Of a stretch of 64,000 bases of DNA, positions 11,473 through 22,977 are shown one piece after another (the first letter of the stretch is position 1; each line of letters starts with the position of its first letter). The notes below the pieces were generated by a model. The model worked only from the letters and a program-made list of their open reading frames with translations. It searched no databases and had not been told where the DNA came from. Position numbers and translations under genes: made by a program. The stretch covers positions 28,130,595 through 28,194,594 of the forward strand of contig OY754967.1 of NCBI GenBank assembly GCA_963576475.1. The letters run 5' to 3'. Source of the DNA: Molanna angustata. Its lineage: Eukaryota > Arthropoda > Insecta > Trichoptera > Molannidae.

Positions 11473-14057
11473 TGTGATGACTCAATTTTGTTCAGCTTAT
11501 TATTTGTTTTCTTTTATACGGTGCACATAATCTATGTTTGAGTAATTTATCGGCTTTGGTATCTGCATATTGAGAGAGGTATTCATATGTGCGTATTTGT
11601 GTGGGGATATGTTTTTATTGCTGGTGTTGTTGGGGAATAGGAGAGTAGGTAAGTGTACCTACGAGATGGGGTTGAGCGGTCTGATCTTACTTTAAAAGGT
11701 TAATGAGTCTCTAGCCGCGAACAGAGACGGTCGATTTTTCAAAGAGAATCGGGAGTTAGTTGCTGGGTAGGGGGGTCTTATTTTGAAAGGAGTTAAATGC
11801 ACTCGTTAAGATAGCATTTGGGGGGAGAAGGGGGGCGGTCGTTTGCTCGCGACACGCGAAAGAGTTTGTTTTTTTTTTTAAATAATAATATTATTTAATT
11901 GTGTATTTATATCGTGAAGTAAAGTGATATTTTCCTTTTTATTCTCTATTAACAATAATCAGTAACTTATTCGCTACCGTAAATTAAATTCAGTGCAGTA
12001 CGAGAAGAATTACGCTGGAGATCGATGAGTCTTTTTTTTTATTATTTACTAACAATTTAATTATTTTCTTTTGACGTAATAAGATGAGAATACATGAAAA
12101 ATTGAACATAAATTGGAAAATATAATCATTTTTAAACTATTTTGAATTTTCTTTCAAGTACAATTTGAATAAACATAATCTTATTTTAAAACATTATAAC
12201 CTATTTGAAATTTTTCTATATTTTATTAATTTTATATTTGAAGTATTGTGTTTTTATAACTGACAGAGTGAAATGAAGTAAACTTGTATAATCCTAATTC
12301 CATAAAAATTGTGTGCATGTAGAATTTAGTGATTCATAAATTATTTCTTTATTTAAATTACTAATAGCATTATAATACTAACAAAACTCAATAACTCCTT
12401 TCCTATAAATGCATGTTAAATTGATAAGTTATCCTATCTCGTAGAAAATTAATAAGTATTATTTCCTGTCCTTAATACCAGTATTTTATTTATCGACTAT
12501 CGTGGTAAAATACTTCACTAATCTAATATAATACTAATCTAATTTACCAAGTCCTTCTACCTTTGATGTCTCAAAAGACATAACCAACTGACCATTGGTT
12601 CCTTTCTTCGAATTACTTCATATATCGTTTATTTATTTGTTTATTTGTCATATAGATAAATAAATGAATAAATGAACACTAGAGTTGTGGGGTTATCGAT
12701 ATTTCAAAGGGTCGAAATGTCCCTATCGCAGCTGAAGTATGTTGGAGATATATATATTATATATCAATATATAGTAATGCATGATGTCACAGGTAGTCTA
12801 ATTAATCCTTGTTAATGCACTCGGACCTGGAAGTAATTTGAAATGGTTGACCAGGATGGAAACGAGCGGGTATAGGTGCTCGATTCAAACTGCATGAAGC
12901 ATGATAAATTAGCATGATCTTCTTGAAAATCTGAATTTCCCTAACCTTAAAATGTCAGATGAAGTATGAAAATCGAGTGAAAAACACAAAACTTTATTAG
13001 CTCATTTTGTAGAAGCCTTAAAATGTCACTTAGACATCGCTAATGGAAATCAAAGTATCACCCTATGTGTCTTGAAATAACCATTTTATCTAAAGTAAAC
13101 AAAATATTCATGTTTCAATCTGTTACTGTAGAAGGAAAATTCGTGTCCTGAAAATTAACATTATAAAGATATATTGGACATCTAACAAAATTTGATATAA
13201 AACTATTTACGTCACACTCATGGAAATATCGTCGATTGCATATAAATGTTGCCTTTTGTTATATAATGTATTTTGGTATTGTTTTGATATGTTTTCATTA
13301 CAGCAGGATATACGAAAAGGTAGGAAAACTGAATTTCGTTATTTACTAACCTCCATGAGTGTGAAAAAGCGTTAATAAGCATATATCGTGTTTTCTATTG
13401 AATTTTATTTATGTTTTTTTATGAGAATCAAATGAATTTGTTTTATGATAATTTTTCGTCATCCTATTTATTCTGTAGGTATATTAATATACTTATATCG
13501 ATCAAATTGAATAACAATTAAGTTACATAATTTGGGTTGAGAATCGAAGTTTTATCATTACATTATACGAATTTAATAATCCTGTAGTTATAATTTTGTA
13601 TGTAAATATTAACTATCTTTCAACAGTCGTGGAGTCTGTTGATTTATTAATTATTAATATAATATATATAAATTTTATTATAAATATTCGTCTGTTTATA
13701 ACTCGTAAATAAAACACAACGTAGAGGGTCCTTTTTAACGTGAATAATAACAATAATTACTAGACGATCATTGGCCAAAATCCGTTGAAAAACATATAAA
13801 ATTAGCGAAATAAGATAGAAGAATACGATGTTCTTTCATGATAGAATCATTCAATAATGAATATTCAAATAGATGTAATAAATTCTAGATTTACCTTACA
13901 GGTAGAGGATAAACTAGTTAGGGAAATTAGCTATAGTACTAGGAAATAGACGTTAGATTTTAATAGGTAGTTTAGCTAGCTAGTTTAGGAGGTTATGGAT
14001 CCACAGAAAAATAGTTTAGGACGATATTTAGTTCAGGTTAGGGTGGAGCCCATCACA
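11473..14057 (+). repeat. 3' LTR of the LARD element
   Basis: Same length as the 5' LTR. Even the 11-T run after GAGTTTG is the same length in both copies. It is followed by the ATAG target duplication at 14058-14061. Confidence 0.92.
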
Positions 14058-14061
14058 ATAG

Positions 14062-14786
14062 GTACAAAGTTATCTTATTGTTCCCTGATGTTAAGTTTTA
14101 TTTATGACCCTTTGTTCTCCACAGATAGTGCTTTGTCTACCAGACCAACGACAGAACAAGCAGAAAATTTGTGATCTTTGCAAATTTAGATAATTTGTTT
14201 TTGTTCTAAAACTTTCGTTGTAAACAAAATAAACGAAGAAAACAATTAATACACAACGCAAAATTATTGCGAAATTGTTAACTGATAACGTCGTGCATTA
14301 TTTACAAAGCATTATTTAACAATATTAATTACTTTGAAACTCGTTAAGTCTCTTGTTAAATACATGTTTATTGATTAAGTCTCTTGTTAAATACATGTTT
14401 GTTGATTCAAAAATAATATGCGTTAGTGTTGGCTGAAAGTTATTCAAAATAAAAATGTACTAATTGTCTTTAACGTCATTATGTCACGTACTAAGGTTGT
14501 TATGCTGTGTGCTATATTTTTTTAAGGACGCTCTTGTTTAATATGTAATATTATGTTGAAAATGACTAAATATGTGTTCAAGAATGTCTTCTTTTGCAGG
14601 TTAAACAAGTTAATTTTGTCTAAAAGCTAAATTAAACTGTCTTGTAATTAAATATGTGTTAATATATATAATGATTATTAGTAATAACAATAGCATTTAG
14701 TCGAATATTTTTATTATTGCATATGCGCAAACATTGGATTTTTTTCCCTGTCGGGAGTCAAAGATATTTTTTAACAGATTTTTAAT
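14062..14786. other. AT-rich stretch with a 31-bp duplication
   Basis: Two tandem copies of a 31-bp unit with TAAGTCTCTTGTTAAATACA lie at 14346-14376 and 14377-14407. No gene is recognised in the rest. Confidence 0.5.
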
Positions 14787-14911
14787 TATCTCAATAGAGA
14801 CGAAGTTGGAATATTTACTGTAGGAGAACCGGGAAATCAAGGCACCTACAGGGCTTACGACCTGTCATCGGCTGGTTTACGTGATCACTTTATGCGCTTG
14901 CGCAACGTTCA
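14787..14911 (+). repeat. SINE-body repeat, copy 1
   Basis: Starts ATCTCAATAGAGACGAAG and contains GGGCTTACGACCTGTCATCG and CACTTTATGCGCTTGCGCAA. Related copies lie at 15308-15575, 32590-32885, 27187-27290 and (a scrap) 38748-38800. The copy near 32590 is preceded by a tRNA-like head, so I read the family as a SINE. Confidence 0.65.
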
Positions 14912-15109
14912 CTATAGCATTTAGGGTTTATATCGGACTTTATTTAGAATCATCAGACTGGGATTTGAACAATGGACGAATAAGTATGAGACGATGTATG
15001 AATAGTCAAAGGGGTATTATTTATTTTATTTATTTATTTAATTTTGCTTCTACTATGTCAAATATTAATTTAACATGCACCCAATGACAAGTTGCCACAT
15101 GCTGGAGAC

Positions 15110-15245
15110 TTACGATATTAATCGTCTCACAGATCCAGACTGAAATCACAATCAAAAACTGTGTCTCCACCGGGAATCAAACCCGGGACCTTTGAATCAG
15201 CAGTCAGATACCCAATCAACTGAGCCTCGAAGGCCGACGTATTTT
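15110..15245 (-). repeat. tRNA-headed SINE fragment
   Basis: On the minus strand there is an A-box-like GGCTCAGTTGATTGGGTA, an anticodon-arm-like GACTGCTGATTC, and a strong B box in CCCGGGTTTGATTCCCGG. The T arm (CCGGG/CCCGG) folds well but the rest does not make a functional cloverleaf. It is a tRNA-derived SINE head, not a tRNA gene. Confidence 0.65.
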
Positions 15246-15307
15246 GGCATTTTCCTTTTTTTTTTGTTTGAATACCATATTGTATTGCATATTATTGTAT
15301 GAGAAAT

Positions 15308-15575
15308 TTTTAGTATCTCAATACAGACGAAGATGGAATATTATTGGTGAACCTGGAACTCAAGGCACCTCTAGGGCTTACGATCTGTCGTCGACTGGTT
15401 AACGTGATCATTTTATGCGCTTGCGCAACGTTACCCTAAATTACCCTTCCTATTGAATTCCTTTGATAATGAAAATCTGATGTTTGAAAATAAGCTGAAG
15501 ATACCACCATCGCCATCTATGAAAAAACGAAGAAACCATTTTGTAACGCCTTCTATTGAGAATTTTTTTTGTAAA
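15308..15575 (+). repeat. SINE-body repeat, copy 2
   Basis: Carries the same ordered blocks as copy 1 (CTCAATACAGACGAAG, GGGCTTACGATCTGTCGTCG, TTTATGCGCTTGCGCAACG). It continues into CATCGCCATCTATGAAAAAA, which is shared with 32817 onward. The two short minus-strand frames here are artefacts. Confidence 0.65.
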
Positions 15576-17295
15576 CAATGAAAGCAATAGTCTCCATACA
15601 TGAGGTGACAATGCTTTTGCACAGATGTCACCCCTGAACTGCGCCAGATTCATTTAAACTATATATGCAATTATAAAATTATTTGATTTGCATTAGGTAC
15701 CTATAAAAGACAGATTATTCAAAAATAATTCATATAATGATGTTTCCATGTCACGAAGTTTCGTTATTATAAGGTATGGAACAATTGCATTCATTGTGTC
15801 TAAGTAGCTACTTATTCGTGTCAAATTCTATGCCAGTAGGTATATGTACATTTTAGTTTAATCCTACTTTGTGTCATCTCATCAAGACTGCAGGATGGTT
15901 GATTCAGCCGCTAGAAAATGAAGAATTTCATGTCGTCCCTGTAACAAGACTCACGAGGGTTGAGAGTCTCGGTAGTAAATTAAACTTTCATTCATTGCAA
16001 TTCCGTTGGATATGCAGCGAGCTCGTGTTTGTTTGTAATTTAAAGGATGTTGAAACAGATCTAGGTACTTAAGGTACGATATTGTATGCAGAGTCTCAGT
16101 TAAACATATGTGCATTGTTTATTTTCATTCATTTAACCTGGAGTTTGTATATTATACACTAAATCCAGTTTTATTCATGGAACGAAACTGACCTTTCCGC
16201 TTTATTAATTTTGTTATAAATCAGCGACTTAATTTTTTAATGGGATATCGTAAAATAATAATATATTTTGTTAGTTATGTATAAGACTTTAACATTTTTA
16301 CTACCACTATGAAAAAATTGAGAGCCTTAGAGGATGTATGTATTTTATAAGTTTTGTTTGATTGTTTTTGTGTATCGTGCACCTTTTAAATATATTTTTG
16401 TACATCTCATACTTTTTGTATAGTCTTTTGATGATCTTGTTTTTTTTTTGTTACAGGTAATTTTTTTATAGTCAACACATAAGAACCGCTTACTTCAAGT
16501 TCCTAAATCTGAACTTCCCTAAATCTTGGAAAGAGGCCATTAAATATATGTGAGTAAATTAAATGCATATGTATCTCTTATAATATTATTTAAAAAGTCT
16601 TATAGTTGAACGCTTTTGCTACTCTTCTTAAAAATAATTAAAGAATTAGTAGGTACCTACTTAGTTTGGTTGAAAACATCAAAATTTCCGTTGTCAATTG
16701 CGAACCTTACAATTTTTTTTTTGAATTTTCAAGTGTCTCGGGCTAGATTAAATTTGCATACTATCCCCGACTCCTGAGTGAAGATAAAAAGCGAATTTAA
16801 TAAATCTTGCAGACCCCTGAGCCCCCATTTCTAGTCGAATTATTTATCGACATCCCCAATTTAAATTCTGTCCCAGTCACATTTCTTTTACAAATTAGAA
16901 GTTCGGAAATGCCATTCAAAGTCCTGACGATGTGATAATATGTAAATGTAAAGAGGCTTCAATATATTTTGAATGAATAACTTGCACAGGTATAACACCA
17001 TTACAACATTTCATGAATATTCATAACGTGTTGTTTTCCCTTATTTCAATTTTCGTATCTCACCGTGTAGAAGCTTGATATCATTTTTCTTGACTTTATG
17101 GATAATTTGACTATCACGCAACTCGTCAATATGACAACATTATTTCATATTTTTCTTCTTCTTTCCCCCTTCTATGCATTTTTCCCCGTTATAATCCTGT
17201 ATTAATTTCCCTCGTGAGACGTGGATTACCAGCTATCCGTTATAATTCATAATTATAATAAACAAATACACACTGAGTAAAAGACGACAATTTCT
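15576..17295. other. AT-rich stretch, no gene recognised
   Basis: Only short frames (for example 15869-16072) without recognisable motifs. No repeat shared with the rest of the window was noticed. Confidence 0.5.
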
Positions 17296-17440
17296 TACAA
17301 AAAATAGTGTTTTTCAGGCAAGCGAGATTTGCGTGAAAACTTATTTTTCACAAATTTCAACTCTGCTGGAAATTAAACCCAGGACGTCGGCACAGAATCC
17401 AAAATGCTTACCACAATGTGACAATGGTGGATAATTACTA
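17296..17440 (-). repeat. Second SINE family, copy 1 (degenerate)
   Basis: On the minus strand a B-box-like CCTGGGTTTAATTTCCAGCA is followed by a body with TTTTCACGCAAATCTCGC. The copy at 26138-26245 has CCAGGTTCGATTCTCAGC followed by a similar body with TTTTACAGGCAAATCCTGC. This looks like an old tRNA-derived SINE. Confidence 0.5.
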
Positions 17441-18679
17441 ATAATTTTATATAATAATATATAATTGTTAATTATCTTTGCAGTTTTTAGCATCATATTA
17501 TAAATTTCTGAAAGATTTATAATCCTTAAGATTATATCAAAGATAAACGGAATAAATCCTATCAGGAGTTAAATAAATAAATGAAATATATATGTCGATA
17601 GAGGGAATAATTATTGAAAAAAAATGAAAGAAACCAGGATTGGAAAATAAAATACTACCTACTTAACCACATCTTTTGTAAAGTAACATAAAGAGATATA
17701 ATGTAGGTTTTAGTATGAAATACATTATCTGTTGCAAGAAAAAAAAACTGGTACTTGCTATAGTTTAAAAATACTTGAAAGTTTTCCTATACCTATAGAT
17801 TTTCTTCTGTACACAATACAGGTTCTTTTGATAGTATGGGTGTTAGCGTAGAAATAAAATTGCTGATAATACGGTGCGTTACAAAACTTGAGTATATTTT
17901 AAAACCAACTATTAATGTATATCTACAGCTTAAAATTTTCTCTTCCTTATCTGAATCAAACAAGATAAAATTTTAAAGTTGGATGACGTTTTTAATTTAC
18001 TCAAAAAATATAATAATATATCGTTCACCCTTAGTTGACCCACAAAACGCTCCTCGGCGGTTTTTATACCCACAAGTTTTTACGCGAGTCTTGGTATTCC
18101 GATTTTTTTTATTTCCTGTAGGTTTTCGTTTTCGGTTGGCAAGATTTATGTTAAGAGTTATAAAACACTACGGTATCCGATTTTTCATTTCACTGACTTT
18201 TTCCTTTTGATTTATGAATATCTTCTTTATAAAATTTGCATTGTTGTATGAGGCTGTATCTATAATACACGGACAAAATAATAACTTTAAAAAAACATGA
18301 CATTTTCAAGGATCATGAAAAGTTTTTGTTATATTATATTTTTTTTCAGGTGCTGTTTTGTAAACGATGAAATCGATTCATCGCTTATCTCATTATAAAC
18401 AATTAAGTATAGACTACAATAATATATAGGTAAACTTGGCTTAATACCTCATGTATGTATAGATTACAAAAATAAAAAAAAATAAAAATAAAATAAAAAT
18501 AACAAGTAAATCAAAACAAAGACTCAGATTTACCGTAATGAGTAAATATGAACATTTAAGATTTTGCAAAACATGAAAAATCATTAGCCATTCCCCAAAA
18601 CATCCACAAGAATCAACAACATATGTAGCTATATACACGAAATAGTTACCTCTACAACAGCTGATCCGATTTATTTGGA
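17441..18679. other. AT-rich stretch, no gene recognised
   Basis: A 75-codon frame at 17983-18210 has no recognisable domain, and an A/T-rich simple stretch lies near 18475-18500. Confidence 0.5.
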
Positions 18680-19137
18680 AAGTTCTCACCTTGCAGCAAA
18701 TTATTCACCTCTTTTCTGAAGGTATGAGGTTTGTTTTCTCTACTTACATTCGATCGCAAAATTTTGTATGTTCTTGGTGATACGAAAAAAGCATGTCTTT
18801 ATGCAATTCTCCGTCTCCGCATAGGTACTCTAAAATATCCACTCGTTCTTGCTCCACTAACAAAAGTATTTTCTTCAAAGTTGTCTGGATGTTTGTGAAT
18901 AAATTTAAGGCATTGTTAAATAAATAATTTCTTTATCGGTAAAAGCTTGCTCTCAGAAAACAACAATTGTGAAGGAAATATTCTTGGTTTCCCCTCCATA
19001 ATTTTTATCACCAGTTTCTGCAACATTTCAAGTGATTGCAAGTGTGAATCACATGCTCCTCCCCAACCAATGTGTCCGTATGTCAATATTATGGACATTG
19101 GACAAATTATTTTTTTTAAATTTCTGTAATTATAATT
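18680..19137 (-). pseudogene. LINE reverse transcriptase C-terminal fragment, left copy
   Basis: The minus-strand peptide contains LTYGHIGWGG, then LQSLEMLQKLVIKIMEGKPR and PIKKLFIEQCLKFIHKHPDN after a stop. This is the thumb/C-terminal region of a Jockey/CR1-like LINE reverse transcriptase (compare the usual YG...WGG...LQ..Q+..++I pattern). It is broken by stops and lacks all catalytic boxes. Its near-identical partner lies inverted at 25806-26117, where the frame is longer. Both copies are at the outer end of the big inverted repeat. This copy runs further toward the LINE 3' end (to about 18680), while the other breaks off at the palindrome edge. Confidence 0.75.
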
Positions 19138-19699
19138 TTGTTACATTGAAAATATGTTAAATACTAAAATATCATGTATAGCATCTAACCGAATCAAATT
19201 TAACGCTCAAAAATGCATTAATTCATTAATTATATTAACGCTCAGCCGGAAAGGTATAGTCTACATTGTATGAAATACAAAATTGTTCAATTTTATCAAA
19301 ATATCAAATGAATTAAGCTGGAAATAGTTGTAACATATATTGTCATCAGAAATACCTACACAAATTCTGAAAGTTTCAGGCTTTTACTGGTAGGGAAGGT
19401 AGTTAAAAATCTACAGTACAAGACAGAAATGAAGTTAAAGAAAAAGGTGTAAAAATAACAACACCATCTTTTTATTTTCTGTCATTCTTAGTTTTCGCAA
19501 AGAATGTATAAATTTTCCATATATTTATTAATCACATAAATGAGTAGTGAGTTTATTGCCTAATGGCGATTTATTTCAACTAATAATTTTTTCAGTTTTA
19601 TTTTTAAGGAAGTAACTTTGTGGCGTCATTATAATTTTTATTTTATAATATATATAATAATAACTTGGTATACACCACTTATGAGCACAAATAACTGTC

Positions 19700-19732
19700 G
19701 ACCGGTTTCGAGAACGATGTTCTCATCTTCAG
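19700..19732 (-). ncRNA. Hammerhead-ribozyme-like motif, Penelope left arm
   Basis: The minus strand reads CTGAAGA (fits CUGANGA), a bulged T, a perfect 6-bp stem (GAGAAC/GTTCTC, loop ATC), GAAA, then ACCGGT and C at the expected cleavage site. The palindromic ACCGGT gives stem III without a loop, so activity would need a dimer. Stem I is weak. Hammerheads are an established feature of Penelope-like elements. Confidence 0.65.
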
Positions 19733-19920
19733 GATGACTTACGTACTAAATTAAAAATGAAAATATAGACTTAACCTAAACTAAAGATGTGGGAGGAGTC
19801 AATTCGAAAGTAGTGGGGCAAGCGACAACCCGGTGTTTAGGAAACGCAAGATATAAATTATTTATTAATATATTTATTATTATTTTTTTTTTTATTATTA
19901 TTAATTTAATCTATGTTAAT

Positions 19921-20564
19921 TTATTTGATAGGGAATATATTTAGTAGCGGACTATTAGGAAAATTAATTTAATTGTTTATTATATCCTGGTTATTGTTTA
20001 TACTTTTCCTAATTTCTAATATTTACAAATCAGCTAATTTTAAATTTGAATGTCCTGTATGTAATATCTGTAAACCTGTATTAATGTCAAAATGATGATT
20101 AAATTCTATAAGGTGTTCAGCGAATTCTGAAAAATTATTATTTTTCAGACAGCGTAAGTGTTCTTGTGTTCTAATTTGAAAATTTCTATTTGTTTACCCA
20201 ATATAAAATTGATTACAGTCATTACAACTTAATTTGTATACTCCCGATTTTTCTAATTTATTTATCTTGTCTTTATTATTAAGTATTATATTTTTCAGTT
20301 TATTATTTGTGTTGAAGGCTGGTGAAATTGTGTTCGGGATATTCTTTTTTATTAGATTTGATATATCATTGTTAAAAAATAATAATTTTCTCCATTTTTT
20401 ATTGTTGTTATCCTCAATTATTTTTGGGTAAAGGTATTGGTCTTTAAAAGTTTTCTTTATTTTTTTGTTTAAAATATTATTAACAATTTCATCCTTGTAA
20501 CCATTGTTACGGGCAATTTGTTTTATAGTGTTCAATTCTTTCAAATAATTATCTCTCGATAAGG
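19921..20564 (-). pseudogene. Inverted partial copy of the Penelope GIY-YIG region
   Basis: The minus strand encodes the linker and nuclease part of a Penelope-like protein: DNYLKELNTIKQIARNNGYK, then SGVYKLSCNDCNQFYIG with the GIY-YIG signature (GVY...YIG). A TAA replaces the lysine right after YIG, where the right copy has AAA. A second in-frame TAA after the LKLADL segment is shared with the right copy. The first 48 codons of the open frame (20580-20679) lie beyond the junction and are antisense to the reverse transcriptase, so they are not real coding sequence. Penelope-like elements often carry an inverted partial copy upstream; here the inversion also includes a flanking LINE fragment. 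Confidence 0.8.
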
Positions 20565-22220
20565 TAACACAGTTATAGTAATGAATAAAAGTGACTATGT
20601 AGAAAAAACCATGACTTTCCTCAGCAGTGAAAACTTCGAGATAATTAAGAAGAACCCAGTGAATAAATCTCAAGAACAAGTAAAAGACTCTTTAAAGCGA
20701 TGTAAAAGTGATATTTTTGTGAATTTGAATAGAAACAATAATTTAATTTTAAGTAATCCACAAGTACCAAAATTATATAGTTTACTTAAGATACATAAAG
20801 TTGGTTTTCCTATTAGGCCAGTAGTATCCAACTGTAACTCACCTATTTACAATATAGCATCGGCAGTTAACAAGGTATTTAACAACATTAATATTTTTAA
20901 ACCGACATACACAATTAAAAATTTCTTTGAACTTGTAGATTACCTAAATAACTTGGAAATCCCTAATAATGCATTGTTAGTTTCGTTTGACGTCATTAAC
21001 CTTTTTTCCGAGTATGCCAACTGTAGAATGTAAAACAATTATTAGCAATTTACTTAATTCTTCGGACATCGATAAAAATCTAGCCTATGACTTAAACACC
21101 CTATTCAATCTAATTTTAAACCAAAACTTTTTTCAATTTGACAATACTATATTTAAACAAAAAGATGGATTATCTATGTGGTCCAATACTAGTCCTTTGA
21201 TCGCGGATATTTTCATGAACTCCTTGGAAAACAAAATATTTAATAGTAATAATTTATTATTAAAATATATATTTTATTGGAAAAGGTATGTTGATGACAT
21301 TTTTTGTATTTGGGTGGGTACAAAAAGACAGCTTAACGTGTTCCTTAACTTCCTAAATAAATTACATAAGAATATTAAATTTACATTAGATATAGGTGAA
21401 GATTTAAGTATAATTTTTTTAGATTTAACAATTTCCATACTTGATAACAAATTAAATTATAAAATTTACAGAAAAACCACATACACGGATTTAATAATAC
21501 ATAACTCTTCTAACCACCCCGTGTCACAAAAGATGTCAGCTTTTCATTCAATGATTAATAGACTTTTAAAAATTCCCTTATCGAGAGATAATTATTTGAA
21601 AGAATTGAACACTATAAAACAAATTGCCCGTAACAATGGTTACAAGGATGAAATTGTTAATAATATTTTAAACAAAAAAATAAAGAAAACTTTTAAAAAC
21701 CAATACCTTTTACCCAAAAATAATTGAGGATAACAACAATAAAAAATGGAGAAAATTATTATTTTTTAACAATGATATATCAAATCTAAAAAAAAAGAAT
21801 ATCCCGAACACAATTTCACCAGCCTTCTACACAAATATTAAACTGAAAAATATAATACTTAATAATAAAGACAAGATAAATAAATTAGAAAAATCGGGAG
21901 CATACAAATTAAGTTGTAATGACTGTAATCAATTTTATATTGGGAAAACAAATAGAAATTTTCAAATTAGAACACAAGAACACTTACGCTATCTGAAAAA
22001 TAATAATTTTTCAGAATTCGCTGAACACCTTATAGAATTTAATCATCATTTTGACATTAATACAGGTTTACAGATATTACATACAGGACATTCAAATTTA
22101 AAATTAGCTGATTTGTAAATATTAGAAATTAGGAAAAGTATAAACAATAACCAGGATATAATAAACAATCAAATTAATTTTCCTAATAGTCCGCTACTAA
22201 ATATATTCCCTATCAAATAA
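20565..22220 (+). pseudogene. Penelope-like element: reverse transcriptase and GIY-YIG endonuclease
   Basis: The plus-strand coding region of a Penelope-like retroelement, whose protein copies RNA at chromosome nicks made by its GIY-YIG nuclease. It is 5'-truncated at the inverted-repeat junction. Visible in order are PKLYSLLKIHK and FPIRPVVSNCNSPIYNIASA (RT fingers), SFDVINLF (motif A), a degenerate SPLIADIFMNSLE, the catalytic YVDD at 21287-21298, a linker, and GIY-YIG (GAYKLSC...FYIGKTNRNF) from about 21896. It is broken by a frameshift near the T run at 21002-21007, another at an extra T near 21708 that the left arm lacks, and an in-frame TAA at 22116-22118. It is not functional as it stands. 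Confidence 0.88.
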
Positions 22221-22409
22221 ATTAACATAGATTAAATTAATAATAATAAAAAAAAATAATAATAATAAATATATTAATAAATAATTTATATCTTGCGTTT
22301 CCTAAACACCGGGTTGTCGCTTGCCCCACTACTTTCGAATTGACTCCTCCCACATCTTTAGTTTAGGTTAAGTCTATATTTTCATTTTTAATTTAGTACG
22401 TAAGTCATC

Positions 22410-22442
22410 CTGAAGATGAGAACATCGTTCTCGAAACCGGTC
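22410..22442 (+). ncRNA. Hammerhead-ribozyme-like motif, Penelope right arm
   Basis: Plus-strand twin of 19700-19732 with the same core: CTGAAGA, stem II GAGAAC/GTTCTC, GAAA, ACCGGT, C. It lies downstream of the coding region, where Penelope elements carry their ribozyme. It probably processes the element's RNA, but activity is inferred only. Confidence 0.65.
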
Positions 22443-22937
22443 GACAGTTATTTGTGCTCATAAGTGGTGTATACCAAGTTATTATTATATATATTATAAA
22501 ATAAAAATTATAATGACGCCACAAAGTTACTTCCTTAAAAATAAAACTGAAAAAATTATTAGTTGAAATAAATCGCCATTAGGCAATAAACTCACTACTC
22601 ATTTATGTGATTAATAAATATATGGAAAATTTATACATTCTTTGCGAAAACTAAGAATGACAGAAAATAAAAAGATGGTGTTGTTATTTTTACACCTTTT
22701 TCTTTAACTTCATTTCTGTCTTGTACTGTAGATTTTTAACTACCTTCCCTACCAGTAAAAGCCTGAAACTTTCAGAATTTGTGTAGGTATTTCTGATGAC
22801 AATATATGTTACAACTATTTCCAGCTTAATTCATTTGATATTTTGATAAAATTGAACAATTTTGTATTTCATACAATGTAGACTATACCTTTCCGGCTGA
22901 GCGTTAACATCTAAAGTAATAAAGCAATCAAAATGTT

Positions 22938-22977
22938 AGTGTTTGTGTGTGTGTATGTGTGTGTGTGTGTGTTTGTC
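22938..22977 (+). repeat. GT microsatellite in the Helitron 5' end
   Basis: Alternating GT with a few interruptions, followed by TTTGTCTCACGCC. Confidence 0.85.

Larger units (their letters stand above)
2002..14057 (+). mobile_element. Complete non-autonomous LTR retrotransposon (LARD type), 12.06 kb
   Basis: Two direct repeats of 2,585 bp (2002-4586 and 11473-14057, constant offset 9,471) begin TGTGATG and end CATCACA. They are flanked by ATAG duplications. A primer-binding-like TGGTGTCCGTGACC follows the left LTR and an AGAGGGGAGAA purine tract touches the right LTR, so transcription runs on the plus strand. The 6,886-bp interior has no gag, protease, RT, RNase H or integrase frame and holds repeats and a LINE relic. 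This fits a large retrotransposon derivative that needs proteins from an autonomous partner. I saw no LTR difference in the stretches compared by eye, which implies a recent insertion. The superfamily (Gypsy or BEL/Pao) is not decidable without pol. Confidence 0.92.
18822..20564 (-). repeat. Left arm of a 1.74-kb inverted repeat
   Basis: The reverse complement of 18822-20564 matches 21576-26122 once the Helitron (22910-25705) is removed. The arm holds, from outside in, a LINE fragment, the Penelope element's terminal region with a hammerhead motif, and the GIY-YIG half of its coding region. The inner breakpoint is at CTTATCGAGAG (20564 and 21576). Identity is high with scattered differences. 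Confidence 0.88.

Noticed and set aside
15165..15245. Functional tRNA gene on the minus strand
   Set aside because: A and B boxes are present but the acceptor and D stems do not pair into a full cloverleaf; better explained as a SINE head.
20580..20679. N-terminal 48 codons of the minus-strand frame starting at 20679
   Set aside because: They lie beyond the inverted-repeat junction and are antisense to the Penelope reverse transcriptase frame.
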